Shown here: positions 24,356-33,845 of the stretch, in pieces
Layout: each line of letters starts with the position of its first letter
How positions within the stretch are numbered: the first letter of the stretch is position 1
Assembly: GCF_009735585.1 (NCBI RefSeq)
Contig: NZ_VJVW01000001.1
Span: forward strand, 1 to 64,000
DNA length: 64,000 nt
Reading direction: 5' to 3'
Origin: Christiangramia aestuarii
GTDB lineage: Bacteria > Bacteroidota > Bacteroidia > Flavobacteriales > Flavobacteriaceae
Translations under genes and position numbers: made by a program
The notes under the pieces: generated by a model
Told to the model about the DNA's origin: nothing
The model's database searches: none
What the model saw: the letters and a program-made list of their open reading frames with translations, nothing else

Positions 24356-25732
24356 CTAATCAAGCACAGTTTCTTCCCTTAGCGCCTTCTTCCTGGATAA
24401 ACCGGCAATTTGACCTAAGTGTTCTTCCAGTTTAATACTTCTAAAAATGAAAAACGATAATAGGGGAAATATGGCGATACAGGTAATGATTACAGGCCAG
24501 TCATAATTCAAGGTCAGTTTCCCGAGCAGCCAGGCTCCAAAAGAAACCCCCAAGTTATTAAGGGTCATATAAATAGTGAATTGAGAGGCAGAAACCTTCT
24601 GCCAGCAGAGTTTCATTCCCAAAGCAAGGGTAGCAATAGTGGCCAGGGTATACAGCAGGTAATAAATTATCACAAAGCCAAAAACCACTGTATTGTTCTG
24701 CCAGGAACCAGATAATAAAATGAAAACGATAAAGCTAATGAAAAGGGCGGTCAAAAGATATAAGATCATCCTTTTAGTCCCCAGCAGGTCTATCACAAAT
24801 CCACCTATAAAGATCCCGATGAAACCGGCGGTAATGGTAGAAGCTGAGTACACCTGGGAATAGGCGGTATTGGTCCATTCCAATTGCTGAACGGTAAAGA
24901 TGGGTAATAATACATCTACCATTCCGGCTATGGTTCCGAATAAAAAGATACCCAGGCATAGCAATAAGCTGGCGGAAAGAAGCGTGCATTTTTTCAGGTT
25001 TCCGATAAGCTCCTTCCAGTTGGCCACGTGGGTGCTCTTAGTTACGCTTGAAGCCTTTCCTTTGGTCCAGGGAAGCATCTTTTCACCGCGATGTTCCCTG
25101 AAGTAAAGAGGAACCAGTAATAACAGAATGACCAGGAATGATAGCGAAGTTACTGCGTTGGTAAAACCTACCGTATTGATGAGGGCAGTGCCAATCACCA
25201 GGGCCAGTGACTGACCGATAATACGTGAACCCCACATGATGCCGTTAGCCCTGGCCTGTTGCTCCTTGGGGATAATTTCTACGGCCATTCCATCTATGGC
25301 TATATCCTGCATAACGCCAAAAAAACTAATGATAAATCCGAATACTGTCAGGATCTGCAGGTTGTTCAGCGGATCATTCGTAAAGCCCATTGAAAAGACA
25401 CTTATAAAAAGCCCAATCTGCCCCATTAGGATCCAGGGTCTTTTCCTGCCCATGGAAAGTAAGGTATACCTGTCCATTATGGGAGCCACCACAAGTTTAA
25501 AGGTCCAGGGGATAATGATCACGGCGGTATAGGTAGCAATTTCGACAGCGGGAATATTGTTCATAGCCAGCCAGGCCGGGATCGCAAAAAAGGTGATGCC
25601 AATAGGAATACCTTCTGAAATATATAAAGCGGCGAAAACGAGATACCTTAGGATGGCATTCTCAGCCAGGTACTTGTTTCTTTTTAAATGCGCTAACTCT
25701 ACCCTTTTTACCCTGTTTTCCGGAAGATTCAT
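24356..25732 (-). CDS. MFS permease, AmpG/acetyl-CoA-transporter-like
   Basis: 458 residues with about twelve hydrophobic segments. The N-terminal ALYISEGIPIGITFFAIPAW and MDRYTLLSMGRKRPWILMGQ follow the pattern of the AmpG/SLC33 branch of the major facilitator superfamily, where the first helix has a similar EG-P-G segment and loop 2-3 has DR...GRRR. FGVMQDIAIDGMAVEIIP matches the helix-5 region (QDIA-DG) of AmpG relatives. AmpG imports muropeptides, but other members carry other solutes, so the substrate is open. The gene stands alone. Confidence 0.8.
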   Translation of the reverse strand: MNLPENRVKRVELAHLKRNKYLAENAILRYLVFAALYISEGIPIGITFFAIPAWLAMNNIPAVEIATYTAVIIIPWTFKLVVAPIMDRYTLLSMGRKRPWILMGQIGLFISVFSMGFTNDPLNNLQILTVFGFIISFFGVMQDIAIDGMAVEIIPKEQQARANGIMWGSRIIGQSLALVIGTALINTVGFTNAVTSLSFLVILLLLVPLYFREHRGEKMLPWTKGKASSVTKSTHVANWKELIGNLKKCTLLSASLLLCLGIFLFGTIAGMVDVLLPIFTVQQLEWTNTAYSQVYSASTITAGFIGIFIGGFVIDLLGTKRMILYLLTALFISFIVFILLSGSWQNNTVVFGFVIIYYLLYTLATIATLALGMKLCWQKVSASQFTIYMTLNNLGVSFGAWLLGKLTLNYDWPVIITCIAIFPLLSFFIFRSIKLEEHLGQIAGLSRKKALREETVLD

Positions 25733-26200
25733 AGAGATGATATTTCTGGGTTATTAAATAAAATTCCTTCCGGCGCTGGACCGGATCTTTAGGCTGCTGG
25801 CAATAAATAATAGCGATAAGTTGAAGTAAGTCACTTTACTGCTGTTTAAGAATATTTACAGCAGGAACAGCTGACTTCCGGGAAAAAGAAAATGTTCAGA
25901 TCAGCAGGGCTATTGGTAACTGATTAATTACGAATACAATATACACATATATTTCATGCATTTTTCAAATTTATATCTGCTGAGAAGAGTAAATTTCTTT
26001 ACTGCTGAATTTTAAAACCGGGCTTATTCAAAAGATATTTTTAGACAAGACCGTAAGTTGTTTATAATTGAATATTTTAGCAGGGAAGCTTCTTTTGAGC
26101 CGAAGGTTTACTGGAAAAATCTTAAAATACTTGAAGAAAGTTATACCTAATTAACCATAAACAATCTCAAAACCATTCAGCAACTTATAATCTACTAAAT
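25733..26200. other. Intergenic region, 468 bp, between divergent genes
   Basis: AT-rich spacer between the MFS gene (minus) and a small secreted protein gene (plus). The segment TTTACTGCTG occurs twice (near 25839 and 25998), and ACAGCAG between them is its partial complement, giving a short hairpin. No gene-sized frame is present. Confidence 0.4.
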
Positions 26201-26557
26201 ATGAAATTAAAACATCTATTCCCAATTCTCTGCATTGCTTCCGTTACCAGTCTAGGTGCTCAAACCAAGTCTGAAGAAAAAGTCAAGCCAGAAATCTCAA
26301 TTACCAATCTCAATATTAAAACACATGAATTAAGCGAGCTGAAAGATTTTGACTGGAATTCTTTTGATTCAATTTTCCAAAATAATTCTCCTGAAACGGA
26401 AATTAATCTAAGCTTCGAACTCGATCGAAGTATTAAGCTCAATTCTTCGAATATCGATGATTTCAAATTCGTAGTAACCGGAAAAACTTCAGAATTAGAT
26501 TCTTTAAAAATTCGGGCAAGACGAATCCTTACCAAACTGGAAGAATCCCTAAAATAA
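26201..26557 (+). CDS. Small secreted protein of unknown function
   Basis: 118 residues. The start (MKLKHLFPILCIASVTSLGAQ) is a signal peptide with an AQ cleavage site. The mature part is charged and helix-poor with repeated acidic/Ser segments (SELKDFDWNSFDSIFQNNSP), then VVTGKTSELDSLKIRARRIL. No domain is recognised. It is followed within 47 bp by another secreted protein gene on the same strand, so the two may form an operon. Confidence 0.6.
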   Translation: MKLKHLFPILCIASVTSLGAQTKSEEKVKPEISITNLNIKTHELSELKDFDWNSFDSIFQNNSPETEINLSFELDRSIKLNSSNIDDFKFVVTGKTSELDSLKIRARRILTKLEESLK

Positions 26558-26560
26558 ATA

Positions 26561-26591
26561 TTCCCGGAGTACCCCCCGGATCATAATTATC
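26561..26591. repeat. 31-nt intergenic repeat, copy 1
   Basis: The segment beginning TTCCCGGAGTACCCCCCGG and continuing ATCATAATTATC matches 27340-27370 at 25 of 31 positions. Each copy lies just downstream of one of the two small secreted protein genes. Function unknown; it may be a shared leader or processing site. Confidence 0.5.
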
Positions 26592-26603
26592 AAAATTTAT
26601 CTT

Positions 26604-27263
26604 ATGAAAAACCTACTACTATTCGGCCTGCTTTTATCATTTATTGGCCACGCCCAGAACAGCACTTTAGAAAATTCTAATCCTGGAACTATAGTGCCGG
26701 CAAAATCTTCTATGATAGATGTATCTATTAAAACCGGCGTCGAAGATCCGGACATGCAAACCCTTTTTCAGTTTGAGAATATCAATCAGACTGAATTTTT
26801 CTTTAAGGGCGAAGCCATTCAGGGGAAATATTTTGTTCTAAAAATGAAAGAATTTCTTAACGGTGAACTCATCAATACTTCAACGCTATTCGATGAACGT
26901 GGGAACAGCCATTTTAAAATTGATTCATCTCAAACCTCTTTCAAACTTTTAAGCAAGGTGGGGCAGGAAAACATCAAGGTCTGGATAAAGGGTAATAGAT
27001 TTGGAAGCAAACAATCCTATTTTCCAACGACTCATGATAATGGAAGATATGTGGCCAAGGATTTCTTTGGAGCCCGGGAAACTTTAAAAGAAGATGTGAA
27101 CAGACCCTTTCATATCATGTCGGTTATCACTCCCAGCAGAAATCCTGACGGGTCCGGTTCCTATTGCAGGGTGGCCCAATCTGAGATCGATCCCGAAAAA
27201 TTCGGAAATGAATTCAACATACCCCATTATTACCTTATTGAAATTGATTTCGTCGAAGAATAA
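26604..27263 (+). CDS. Secreted protein of unknown function
   Basis: 219 residues beginning with a signal peptide (MKNLLLFGLLLSFIGHAQ). The mature part looks beta-rich (NQTEFFFKGEAIQGKYFVLK, DSSQTSFKLLSKVGQENIKV) and ends with PDGSGSYCRVAQSEIDPEKF and a charged tail. I do not recognise the family. It probably acts in the periplasm or at the surface and may be co-transcribed with the preceding gene. Confidence 0.65.
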   Translation: MKNLLLFGLLLSFIGHAQNSTLENSNPGTIVPAKSSMIDVSIKTGVEDPDMQTLFQFENINQTEFFFKGEAIQGKYFVLKMKEFLNGELINTSTLFDERGNSHFKIDSSQTSFKLLSKVGQENIKVWIKGNRFGSKQSYFPTTHDNGRYVAKDFFGARETLKEDVNRPFHIMSVITPSRNPDGSGSYCRVAQSEIDPEKFGNEFNIPHYYLIEIDFVEE

Positions 27264-27339
27264 TTGATCATTGTTTCTGAATTTTGGGATTTCACAAAAG
27301 AAGGATCTATAAGAAGCTATAAATTCAATTAACAGGTTT

Positions 27340-27370
27340 TTCCTGGAGAAACGCCCGGATCATAATAATA
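27340..27370. repeat. 31-nt intergenic repeat, copy 2
   Basis: TTCCTGGAGAAACGCCCGG followed by ATCATAATAATA is the second copy of the repeat at 26561-26591. It sits between the end of the secreted protein gene and the bidirectional terminator. Confidence 0.5.
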
Positions 27371-27383
27371 TAAAAAATCATTA

Positions 27384-27417
27384 AAAAACGGGAAAAGCCT
27401 CGCTTATTCCCGTTTTT
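27384..27417. terminator. Bidirectional intrinsic terminator
   Basis: AAAAACGGGAA (27384-27394) pairs with TTCCCGTTTTT (27407-27417) around a 12-nt loop, with A and T tracts on either side. It separates the convergent genes ending at 27263 and 27439 and can act in both directions. Confidence 0.85.
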
Positions 27418-27438
27418 TTATCATTTTATTTTACCTGA

Positions 27439-28527
27439 TTAATAATCTACTTTAAAGACTTCGGCCTGCCCGGGGATAAGACCATTTTTAATAGCCCAGA
27501 GGTTTCCATCTTTATCGAAACTTATGGCAGTTAATAGCGGAATCCCGGTGGCAATGGTTTCGCATTCCATGGTTTCGGTATTACAGGCTTTGATGTTCCC
27601 GCCAGTTACTGTTCCCACGACTTCTACAGCGAACCAGCTAAGAGCGTCAAACTCGGCTACAAAAAGTCTACCGTCTTCACTAAAGGCCAGGTCTATGATA
27701 GAGGTAAATCCACCATCGAAGGCTTTCACACAGTCGGGACTGGAGCCACAGATTGCTCCGGAAGCATCGGGAGCAATTTTCCAGATATTTGATTCATCTA
27801 GAGGAGCCGGAAACCCTTTTAATTCTCCAACATAATAATAGCCATCAGGGCCCATTACTACCGAGGTGGGAACCGGTTGCGCAGGGATCATAGCCGGAGC
27901 ACCACAGGGAGGCGCGGGATTCGGGCAACCTAAAAGATTTTTTACATTCTCGGTGGATACCATTTCCAATGGAAACACAGCGACCACTTCAATATTGCCT
28001 TTATTATCAATCTTCAGGAGGTCATTTGCGCCCGCATCGGCAACAATAGCAAAATTAGCATTGAAAGCGCTGACCGAATAAGGATTGGAATTAATGTCCT
28101 GCCCATCGGGGTTATTGTTTGCTTCAAACTCAAAAAGATTCGCAAGTTTTTTGGTCTTTTTATTTTTGATCTGGTGCAATCCCTGCCCGGTATCCATTTC
28201 AGAATCACCTAAAGGCCAGGTCACCGCCCACATGGAAGACATTCCTACCGGGGCGACCGAAACGGCTCCTTCCAGGCTTACCTCGGTGGTACCATAAAGA
28301 GAAATGATCCCTTTACTGGCATCTGCGATAAAAAGATCATTTGGCGCTGCGGCCAGGTCGAAAAGTAATCCATCGAACTGGACTGCCGGAGCCTTTAAAA
28401 ATGCGGGGGTGCTTTTTGCTGAATAATCATACTCCACGGGAGTTTCTGTTTCCAGCTTGTCGGTATTACATCCGGAAAGAAAAACGATCAGGAATAGTAA
28501 AACCCAGGAAATCGAAAATTTTTTCAT
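27439..28527 (-). CDS. ScyD/ScyE-family lipoprotein
   Basis: 362 residues from the ATG at 28527; a longer frame to 28569 would only add residues before the signal peptide. MKKFSISWVLLFLIVFLSGC is a lipoprotein signal with cysteine 20. The mature part has beta-propeller-like repeats: FDLAAAPNDLFIADASKGII, PTSVVMGPDGYYYVGELKGF, DLAFSEDGRLFVAEFD and AISFDKDGNLWAIKNG, the pattern of ScyD/ScyE family proteins. The lipid anchor suggests the outer membrane or periplasm. The name comes from a cyanobacterial pigment cluster, but the family is broad and its role here is unknown. Confidence 0.8.
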   Translation of the reverse strand: MKKFSISWVLLFLIVFLSGCNTDKLETETPVEYDYSAKSTPAFLKAPAVQFDGLLFDLAAAPNDLFIADASKGIISLYGTTEVSLEGAVSVAPVGMSSMWAVTWPLGDSEMDTGQGLHQIKNKKTKKLANLFEFEANNNPDGQDINSNPYSVSAFNANFAIVADAGANDLLKIDNKGNIEVVAVFPLEMVSTENVKNLLGCPNPAPPCGAPAMIPAQPVPTSVVMGPDGYYYVGELKGFPAPLDESNIWKIAPDASGAICGSSPDCVKAFDGGFTSIIDLAFSEDGRLFVAEFDALSWFAVEVVGTVTGGNIKACNTETMECETIATGIPLLTAISFDKDGNLWAIKNGLIPGQAEVFKVDY

Positions 28528-28813
28528 GATAATAAGATTTAACTGGTTGATAATAAATCCCATTAACATACAAGGTGCAATTCCGAAGGAAAGATAGGGT
28601 CCAAAAAAATTAACTTAAAACTCTGATTTTCAATTTTGTAAAGATATTAAAATTAATAGAAGTATCTCTTCGCTAATTCAGGAATTAAAGATAAAATCTC
28701 ATGAATTTATTCCGCTTTCTTCCCATAAATTTTGCTGAATTCTTCAATGTGTAAAACAATCAAAAGGGCTTTCAATTATTCCTAAAATCATCTATATTCC
28801 CGCCCGATCATAA

Positions 28814-30685
28814 ATGAAGAATATGAAAGAGCAGAATGTAAGATTACATATTGAAAAGGTACTGGAAAACATGCCTTCAGACTGGTTGAAATTAACCACT
28901 CACCGACTGGATATTTATAATGAATCCCTCGCGAAAACCGAGTTCCTGCAGCGATTTGAAGAACTATATAAAGAAAATAATGCCCGGAAAGCCGCTTTAA
29001 GCGAATTGCCTTCCGCCTTCGATTATATTCGCCTTGGTCATCCCTTGTCCACCGTACTGGAATGGGCCATCGCCAACATGAATAATTTAAAGGCCGATGA
29101 TGTGATCAGTTTTTCTTCCAAAGTGATGCCTGTACTGGCGGTACTTCGAAAGAACCTGTTCGCTAAAAGAAAAACCCAGATCTGCTTCTCGGGTGAAAAA
29201 CCTGAAGGCCTGGATTTTGAAAGCCTTAAAAAGGTGTATGGATATGATTTTGAACTAAGGCAGGTAGGGAAACCGGAAGATATTTCAGAATTTGAAGGTA
29301 GCACCCTCTATATTTCCCAGGATGATGACCCTAACCGACTCACGCTGAATCCGAATATCGATTTTTACCTAAGTCAGCAGGCCGAACTTGGAAGTTTGAT
29401 TATAGTGAATACTTCAGATAGTGATGAATATGTCGCCGAGATCCAGCATGTAAGAAGAAGGGAAAGCATCGCCATGACCCCGGCAGACTGTTATACTTTG
29501 CTGCAAAAACTAGTTGGAAAATCAGAAATATCGCGCGAGGAAACAAATTATTCAGCAGACCTCGCAAAGGTAAAAGGCTCAGTGAACGAGATCACAGCTA
29601 CCAGTTCGAAAGTGCTGCTAGGCTCCTGTGGACTTTCAGTTCAATATGGGATCATGATGGGGCTAATCGATGAGGCTTTACAGAAGCATCCCGGTAAGAC
29701 CATTTATATCATTGTTCCTCCAAATTGTTATGGCGGTACTAACGACCAGGCGCGCAGGGTTGCTGCATGCATAGATAATGTTGAGATCATGGACCTTCCG
29801 GTAGATCGTGATAATAATATGGTACAAAGTACAGACCAGGTGCTGGACAGAGTAGCCAGTGAAGACGCCGTGCCTTATATCATCGCAGAGATCCCTACTA
29901 ACCCAAGGGTGGAAGTCCCAGACCTGGAAAAACTACGACAGGCCCTTACCAAGGTACGTAAAACACCCAAAGGTAAAAAGGCGATAGATCCTGTATTTAT
30001 CCTGGACCAGACCTTTTGTCCCAATGTTCAGTTTTGTGGTGAGGATGGGATACTTTCATCGGTAAGGACCATTTCTTATGTTAGTGGATCCAAATTCCCT
30101 AGCGGAGGAAAATGTACCGCCGGTTATTGTGTAGCTAATGCGAAAGCCAAAGACCTTTTGGAAAAGATAGACAAACACCTGAGCCTTTGTGATAATGAAG
30201 CTACTAAACTACAGGTAAAGATTCTTGCTGAACAATTGCCATCTATGAACCAGAGGATAAAAGATGCCTACAAGAACACCCGCGAGTTTGTAAGCTTTAT
30301 CGAGGAAAAGCTGCCGGAGGCTAAGATCAATTTTGTTTCCGAAGAACTGGCTGAGCAGGGCTTTACCCCTTCTGTTTTCTCGCTGGACCTTCCTACTAAA
30401 GGCGAAACTGCCGAAGAGAGGGAAACCAATAAAAGAGCCCTGAACAATAAACTGATAAATATGATGATCTCCCGCATCCCGAACGAAAGTAAATACTGCG
30501 TGAGTTACGGGCAGTTGAAAGGTTGTTACTGGACCATCCCGGCGACCTCTACCCAGGGAACTACCCGGGAAGACGATAAGGATTATATCGCCAGGGTTTC
30601 GGTTTCGCCAGACCTGGACCTGGAATTGCACAAGCAGGTATTTTCAGATTTCGTGGAGGAAATAGAAACTCCTGAAACTGTATAA
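28814..30685 (+). CDS. PLP-dependent enzyme of the Cys/Met metabolism fold, long form
   Basis: 623 residues, clearly longer than the ~400 of typical cystathionine synthases and lyases. Residues ~260-620 hold the fold-type I core: KVLLGSCGLSVQYGIMMG, FILDQTFCPNVQF (the aspartate that would contact the PLP ring nitrogen) and YVSGSKFPSGGKCTAGYCV with the probable Schiff-base lysine K427. The C-terminal part (ATSTQGTTREDDKDYIARVS) is where substrate-binding residues occur. The first ~250 residues are unlike ordinary members: an alpha-helical start and a domain with QICFSGEKPEGLDFESLKKV. The enzyme activity is not determined. A strong terminator follows; the gene is monocistronic. Confidence 0.75.
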   Translation: MKNMKEQNVRLHIEKVLENMPSDWLKLTTHRLDIYNESLAKTEFLQRFEELYKENNARKAALSELPSAFDYIRLGHPLSTVLEWAIANMNNLKADDVISFSSKVMPVLAVLRKNLFAKRKTQICFSGEKPEGLDFESLKKVYGYDFELRQVGKPEDISEFEGSTLYISQDDDPNRLTLNPNIDFYLSQQAELGSLIIVNTSDSDEYVAEIQHVRRRESIAMTPADCYTLLQKLVGKSEISREETNYSADLAKVKGSVNEITATSSKVLLGSCGLSVQYGIMMGLIDEALQKHPGKTIYIIVPPNCYGGTNDQARRVAACIDNVEIMDLPVDRDNNMVQSTDQVLDRVASEDAVPYIIAEIPTNPRVEVPDLEKLRQALTKVRKTPKGKKAIDPVFILDQTFCPNVQFCGEDGILSSVRTISYVSGSKFPSGGKCTAGYCVANAKAKDLLEKIDKHLSLCDNEATKLQVKILAEQLPSMNQRIKDAYKNTREFVSFIEEKLPEAKINFVSEELAEQGFTPSVFSLDLPTKGETAEERETNKRALNNKLINMMISRIPNESKYCVSYGQLKGCYWTIPATSTQGTTREDDKDYIARVSVSPDLDLELHKQVFSDFVEEIETPETV

Positions 30686-30705
30686 ATTCAGAATCTTAAA
30701 GTTGA

Positions 30706-30750
30706 ACAACCATCTCCCTTGCAATTCCATAGGTAGATGGTTGTTTTTTT
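30706..30750 (+). terminator. Intrinsic terminator
   Basis: ACAACCATCT (30706-30715) pairs with AGATGGTTGT (30735-30744) across a 19-nt loop and is followed by TTTTTT. It ends the PLP-enzyme transcript. Confidence 0.85.
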
Positions 30751-31280
30751 ATTTATTCAGATTGCTCCAACTTAGTAATAGATAGTGCCTTCACCTAAGA
30801 TCTACTCATTTCCCTTCTCCTATGGCTTATGATTCCATTTACCTGATCAATTAATTGATTGTTTGCTAGAAACCGGAAAAGCCTATACTTAATTTCGGAA
30901 TTGAATTTAGAATTGTCGTTCCTGAATTACCTCATATCTTTTTTCAGTCTACACCGTTATAAATAATTACTTGTAATAAATACAGTTATTAACATCATCA
31001 TATTATCAACTTAAAATGATGATTATTCAATTTTAAAAATTTTTTTGACCCTGATTTTATATTATTCTCTAAAAACAACAGTATTTTAACGAATATTGGC
31101 AATCTTTTAATTTCTCTCCCGGCCAATCTTAATTAACTTTCGCCAAACTAATTAATAAATCTGCCATCTGTCTTTCCTGTCTATTTCAGAAAATTCATTC
31201 TTCCCGTTTTATGCTGGATAGAAGAGCCTTTGCCATAGCCGGACCTTTGGTATGTTTCAAATAACCTAAACTTAAATTAA
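30751..31280. other. Intergenic region, 530 bp, upstream of ppsA
   Basis: AT-rich, without a gene or a strong inverted repeat. Its length fits a regulated promoter and leader for the phosphoenolpyruvate synthase gene. I could not assign a clear -7/-33 pair. Confidence 0.4.
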
Positions 31281-33725
31281 ATGTACATCGTTGATTTATC
31301 TGAAGTCCAGTTAAGCGACCTGGCCCTGGTTGGTGGAAAGAATGCTTCACTGGGACAAATGATCAGAAACCTTGAAAAACTCGGGGTAAATATTCCCGGC
31401 GGTTTTGCCCTTACCGTCCATGCCTATCGGGAATTCATTGAGCATAATAACCTGGACCAGGAAATCAGGGATATAATTGAACAAATGAAAAAGGATGATC
31501 TCCTTTCCCTAAAGAATGCGGGAGAACAGATTCGGCAAATAATTAGGAAGGGAACCTGGCCTGAGCATATAAGACAGCAGATCCAGGAAAACTATAAGAA
31601 TTTATCTCAAAAATACGGGCATGATAATACAGATGTGGCCGTAAGGTCCTCGGCGACCGCCGAAGATCTTCCCGATGCTTCCTTTGCCGGGCAGCAGGAA
31701 ACCTTTCTGAATGTCAAGGGGCCGGAACAGATCCTGGAGGCAGTAAGAAATTGTTTCGCATCCTTGTTTACAGACCGGGCAATTTCCTACCGGAATAATT
31801 TTGGTTTTGATCACTTTGAGGTAGAACTTTCGGTTTGTGTGCAGAAAATGGTAAGATCAGACCTGGCATCTTCGGGCGTTGCTTTTTCACTTGACACTGA
31901 AAGTGGCTTCCGGGATGTGATCCTGATAAATGGCTCCTATGGTCTTGGCGAAAGCGTAGTTCAGGGTACAGTTTCGCCAGATGAGTTCCTGGTTTTCAAG
32001 CCAACTTTAAAAGAAGGATATAAATCTATTATCGAAAAGAAACTGGGCCGCAAGTCTGAAAAAATGGTTTATGCCACCGAGCCGGGGAAACTGGTTGAAA
32101 CGGTGGAGGTTAAACCGGGAGAGCAAAATCAATTCTGCCTCAGCGAGGAGCAGGTGCTAAAACTGGCTGAGTGGATCTGTATCATCGAGGATTATTATTG
32201 TGAACTGAAAAATAACTGGTGCCCCATGGACATCGAATGGGCCGTAGACGGGCTTACCGGCGAGTTATTTATCGTGCAGGCCCGCCCGGAAACCATACAC
32301 TCCAGGAACCGGGACAATGCCCTGGTAGAATATAAGATAGATAGATCGGTCCAGGCTCCGGTGCGCCTTACCGGTATCGCTGTGGGGGATAAGATTGGCC
32401 AGGGTAAGGTCAAAAAGATGATTTCCCTGGATGCCAGTTTTGAAGATTTCAAAAAAGGAGATGTGCTGGTTACGGAGATGACCGATCCCGACTGGGAACC
32501 TGTAATGAAAAAGGCTTCTGCCATCATCACCAATAAAGGCGGAAGGACCTGCCACGCGGCGATCGTTGCCCGGGAGATGGGCGTCCCCGCGATCGTAGGA
32601 ACCGAGAATGGGACCGAGCTGTTGCAGGATGGAGAAGATATTACGGTTTCCTGCGCTGAAGGAGATGCCGGAAAGGCCTACGAGGGGCTGGTGCCCTTTG
32701 AGACCCAGAGAACAGAGCTGGACAAGCTGGACCTGCCGGAAACCCCTATTATGCTAAACGTAGCCTCACCAGACCTGGCCTTTAAATTCGCCCGGGTACC
32801 GAATTCGGGAATTGGCCTCGCCAGGGAAGAGTTCATTATCAATAATTTTATCCAGGTCCATCCCCTCGCCCTGATGCAGCATACAGAACTGAAGGATAAG
32901 GCCCTGTCCGAAAAGATCAATAAGCTTACCCGAGGTTTTGAGAGTGAGGAGGATTTTTTCATTAACCGACTTTCCTATGGTATCGCCAAGATCGCTTCTG
33001 CCTTTTATCCTAAACAGGCTATAGTCAGGCTTTCAGATTTTAAATCGAACGAATATTTCAATCTACTTGGGGGCAGTTATTTTGAACCAAAAGAGGAAAA
33101 TCCAATGATCGGCTGGAGAGGTGCCTCGAGGTATTATTCAAAAGAATACGAAGAAGCCTTCGGCCTGGAGTGCAAGGCAATTAAAAAGGTGAGAGAGGAA
33201 ATGGGTCTGACCAATATTACCATAATGATCCCTTTTTGCAGGACTGTCGAGGAATTGAACAAGGTTTATGCAGTTATGAAGAAATACGGGCTGGAAAGAG
33301 GCCGGGAGGGCTTGCAGGTCTACCTGATGGCCGAACTGCCTTCGAACATCCTGATGGCTGAAGAATTTGGTGAACATGTAGACGGATTCTCCATTGGCTC
33401 CAATGACCTAACCCAATTAACGCTGGGACTGGACAGGGATTCGTCGCTGGTAGCTAATATTTATGACGAGAGAAACCCTGCCGTAAAAAGGTCTATCAGC
33501 AACCTCATCAAGGCAGCTAAAAAAACCAATACCAAGGTTGGAATTTGCGGACAAGGACCATCAGATCATCCAGACTTTGCCCAGTTCCTGGTACAACAGG
33601 GAATAGATAGCATATCGGTAACCCCAGATTCCATGCTGAAAACCATTAAAGCGGTTTACAAGATTGAACAAGAAATGAAGCAGGAATCGGTTTCCAAGAC
33701 CAGGGCCTATGCTGAGCCTTCCTGA
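31281..33725 (+). CDS. ppsA: Phosphoenolpyruvate synthase
   Basis: 814 residues; E. coli PpsA has 792. It starts with the ATP-grasp pyruvate-binding domain (LVGGKNASLGQMIRNLEKL, VRSSATAEDLPDASFAGQQE), then the phosphohistidine domain with TNKGGRTCHAAIVAREMG, whose histidine (about H425) is phosphorylated. The C-terminal TIM barrel has SNEYFNLLGGSYFEPKEENP, MIGWRGASRYYS, FSIGSNDLTQLTLGLDRDS and VGICGQGPSDHPDF with the acid-base cysteine. It makes PEP from pyruvate and ATP for gluconeogenesis in the cytoplasm. It stands alone behind a long upstream region, as expected for a carbon-regulated gene. Pyruvate phosphate dikinase is excluded by the overall motif pattern. Confidence 0.95.
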   Translation: MYIVDLSEVQLSDLALVGGKNASLGQMIRNLEKLGVNIPGGFALTVHAYREFIEHNNLDQEIRDIIEQMKKDDLLSLKNAGEQIRQIIRKGTWPEHIRQQIQENYKNLSQKYGHDNTDVAVRSSATAEDLPDASFAGQQETFLNVKGPEQILEAVRNCFASLFTDRAISYRNNFGFDHFEVELSVCVQKMVRSDLASSGVAFSLDTESGFRDVILINGSYGLGESVVQGTVSPDEFLVFKPTLKEGYKSIIEKKLGRKSEKMVYATEPGKLVETVEVKPGEQNQFCLSEEQVLKLAEWICIIEDYYCELKNNWCPMDIEWAVDGLTGELFIVQARPETIHSRNRDNALVEYKIDRSVQAPVRLTGIAVGDKIGQGKVKKMISLDASFEDFKKGDVLVTEMTDPDWEPVMKKASAIITNKGGRTCHAAIVAREMGVPAIVGTENGTELLQDGEDITVSCAEGDAGKAYEGLVPFETQRTELDKLDLPETPIMLNVASPDLAFKFARVPNSGIGLAREEFIINNFIQVHPLALMQHTELKDKALSEKINKLTRGFESEEDFFINRLSYGIAKIASAFYPKQAIVRLSDFKSNEYFNLLGGSYFEPKEENPMIGWRGASRYYSKEYEEAFGLECKAIKKVREEMGLTNITIMIPFCRTVEELNKVYAVMKKYGLERGREGLQVYLMAELPSNILMAEEFGEHVDGFSIGSNDLTQLTLGLDRDSSLVANIYDERNPAVKRSISNLIKAAKKTNTKVGICGQGPSDHPDFAQFLVQQGIDSISVTPDSMLKTIKAVYKIEQEMKQESVSKTRAYAEPS

Positions 33726-33746
33726 TTCAGGCTCAATTGGAAATTT

Positions 33747-33783
33747 AATTGATGGATGGCCCTTCCAGGGCTATTCATCAATT
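33747..33783. terminator. Long hairpin between convergent genes
   Basis: AATTGATGGATGGCCC (33747-33762) pairs with GGGCTATTCATCAATT (33768-33783) around TTCCA, with two G-U pairs in RNA. It lies between the convergent ppsA and PliG-like genes. The T tract is poor, so it may protect 3' ends rather than terminate. Confidence 0.6.
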
Positions 33784-33845
33784 TCAAACTTTTATGCCTG
33801 ATCTCGAAAATCCGGTCAATAAAGGTATAATCTGAAACAGATTTA

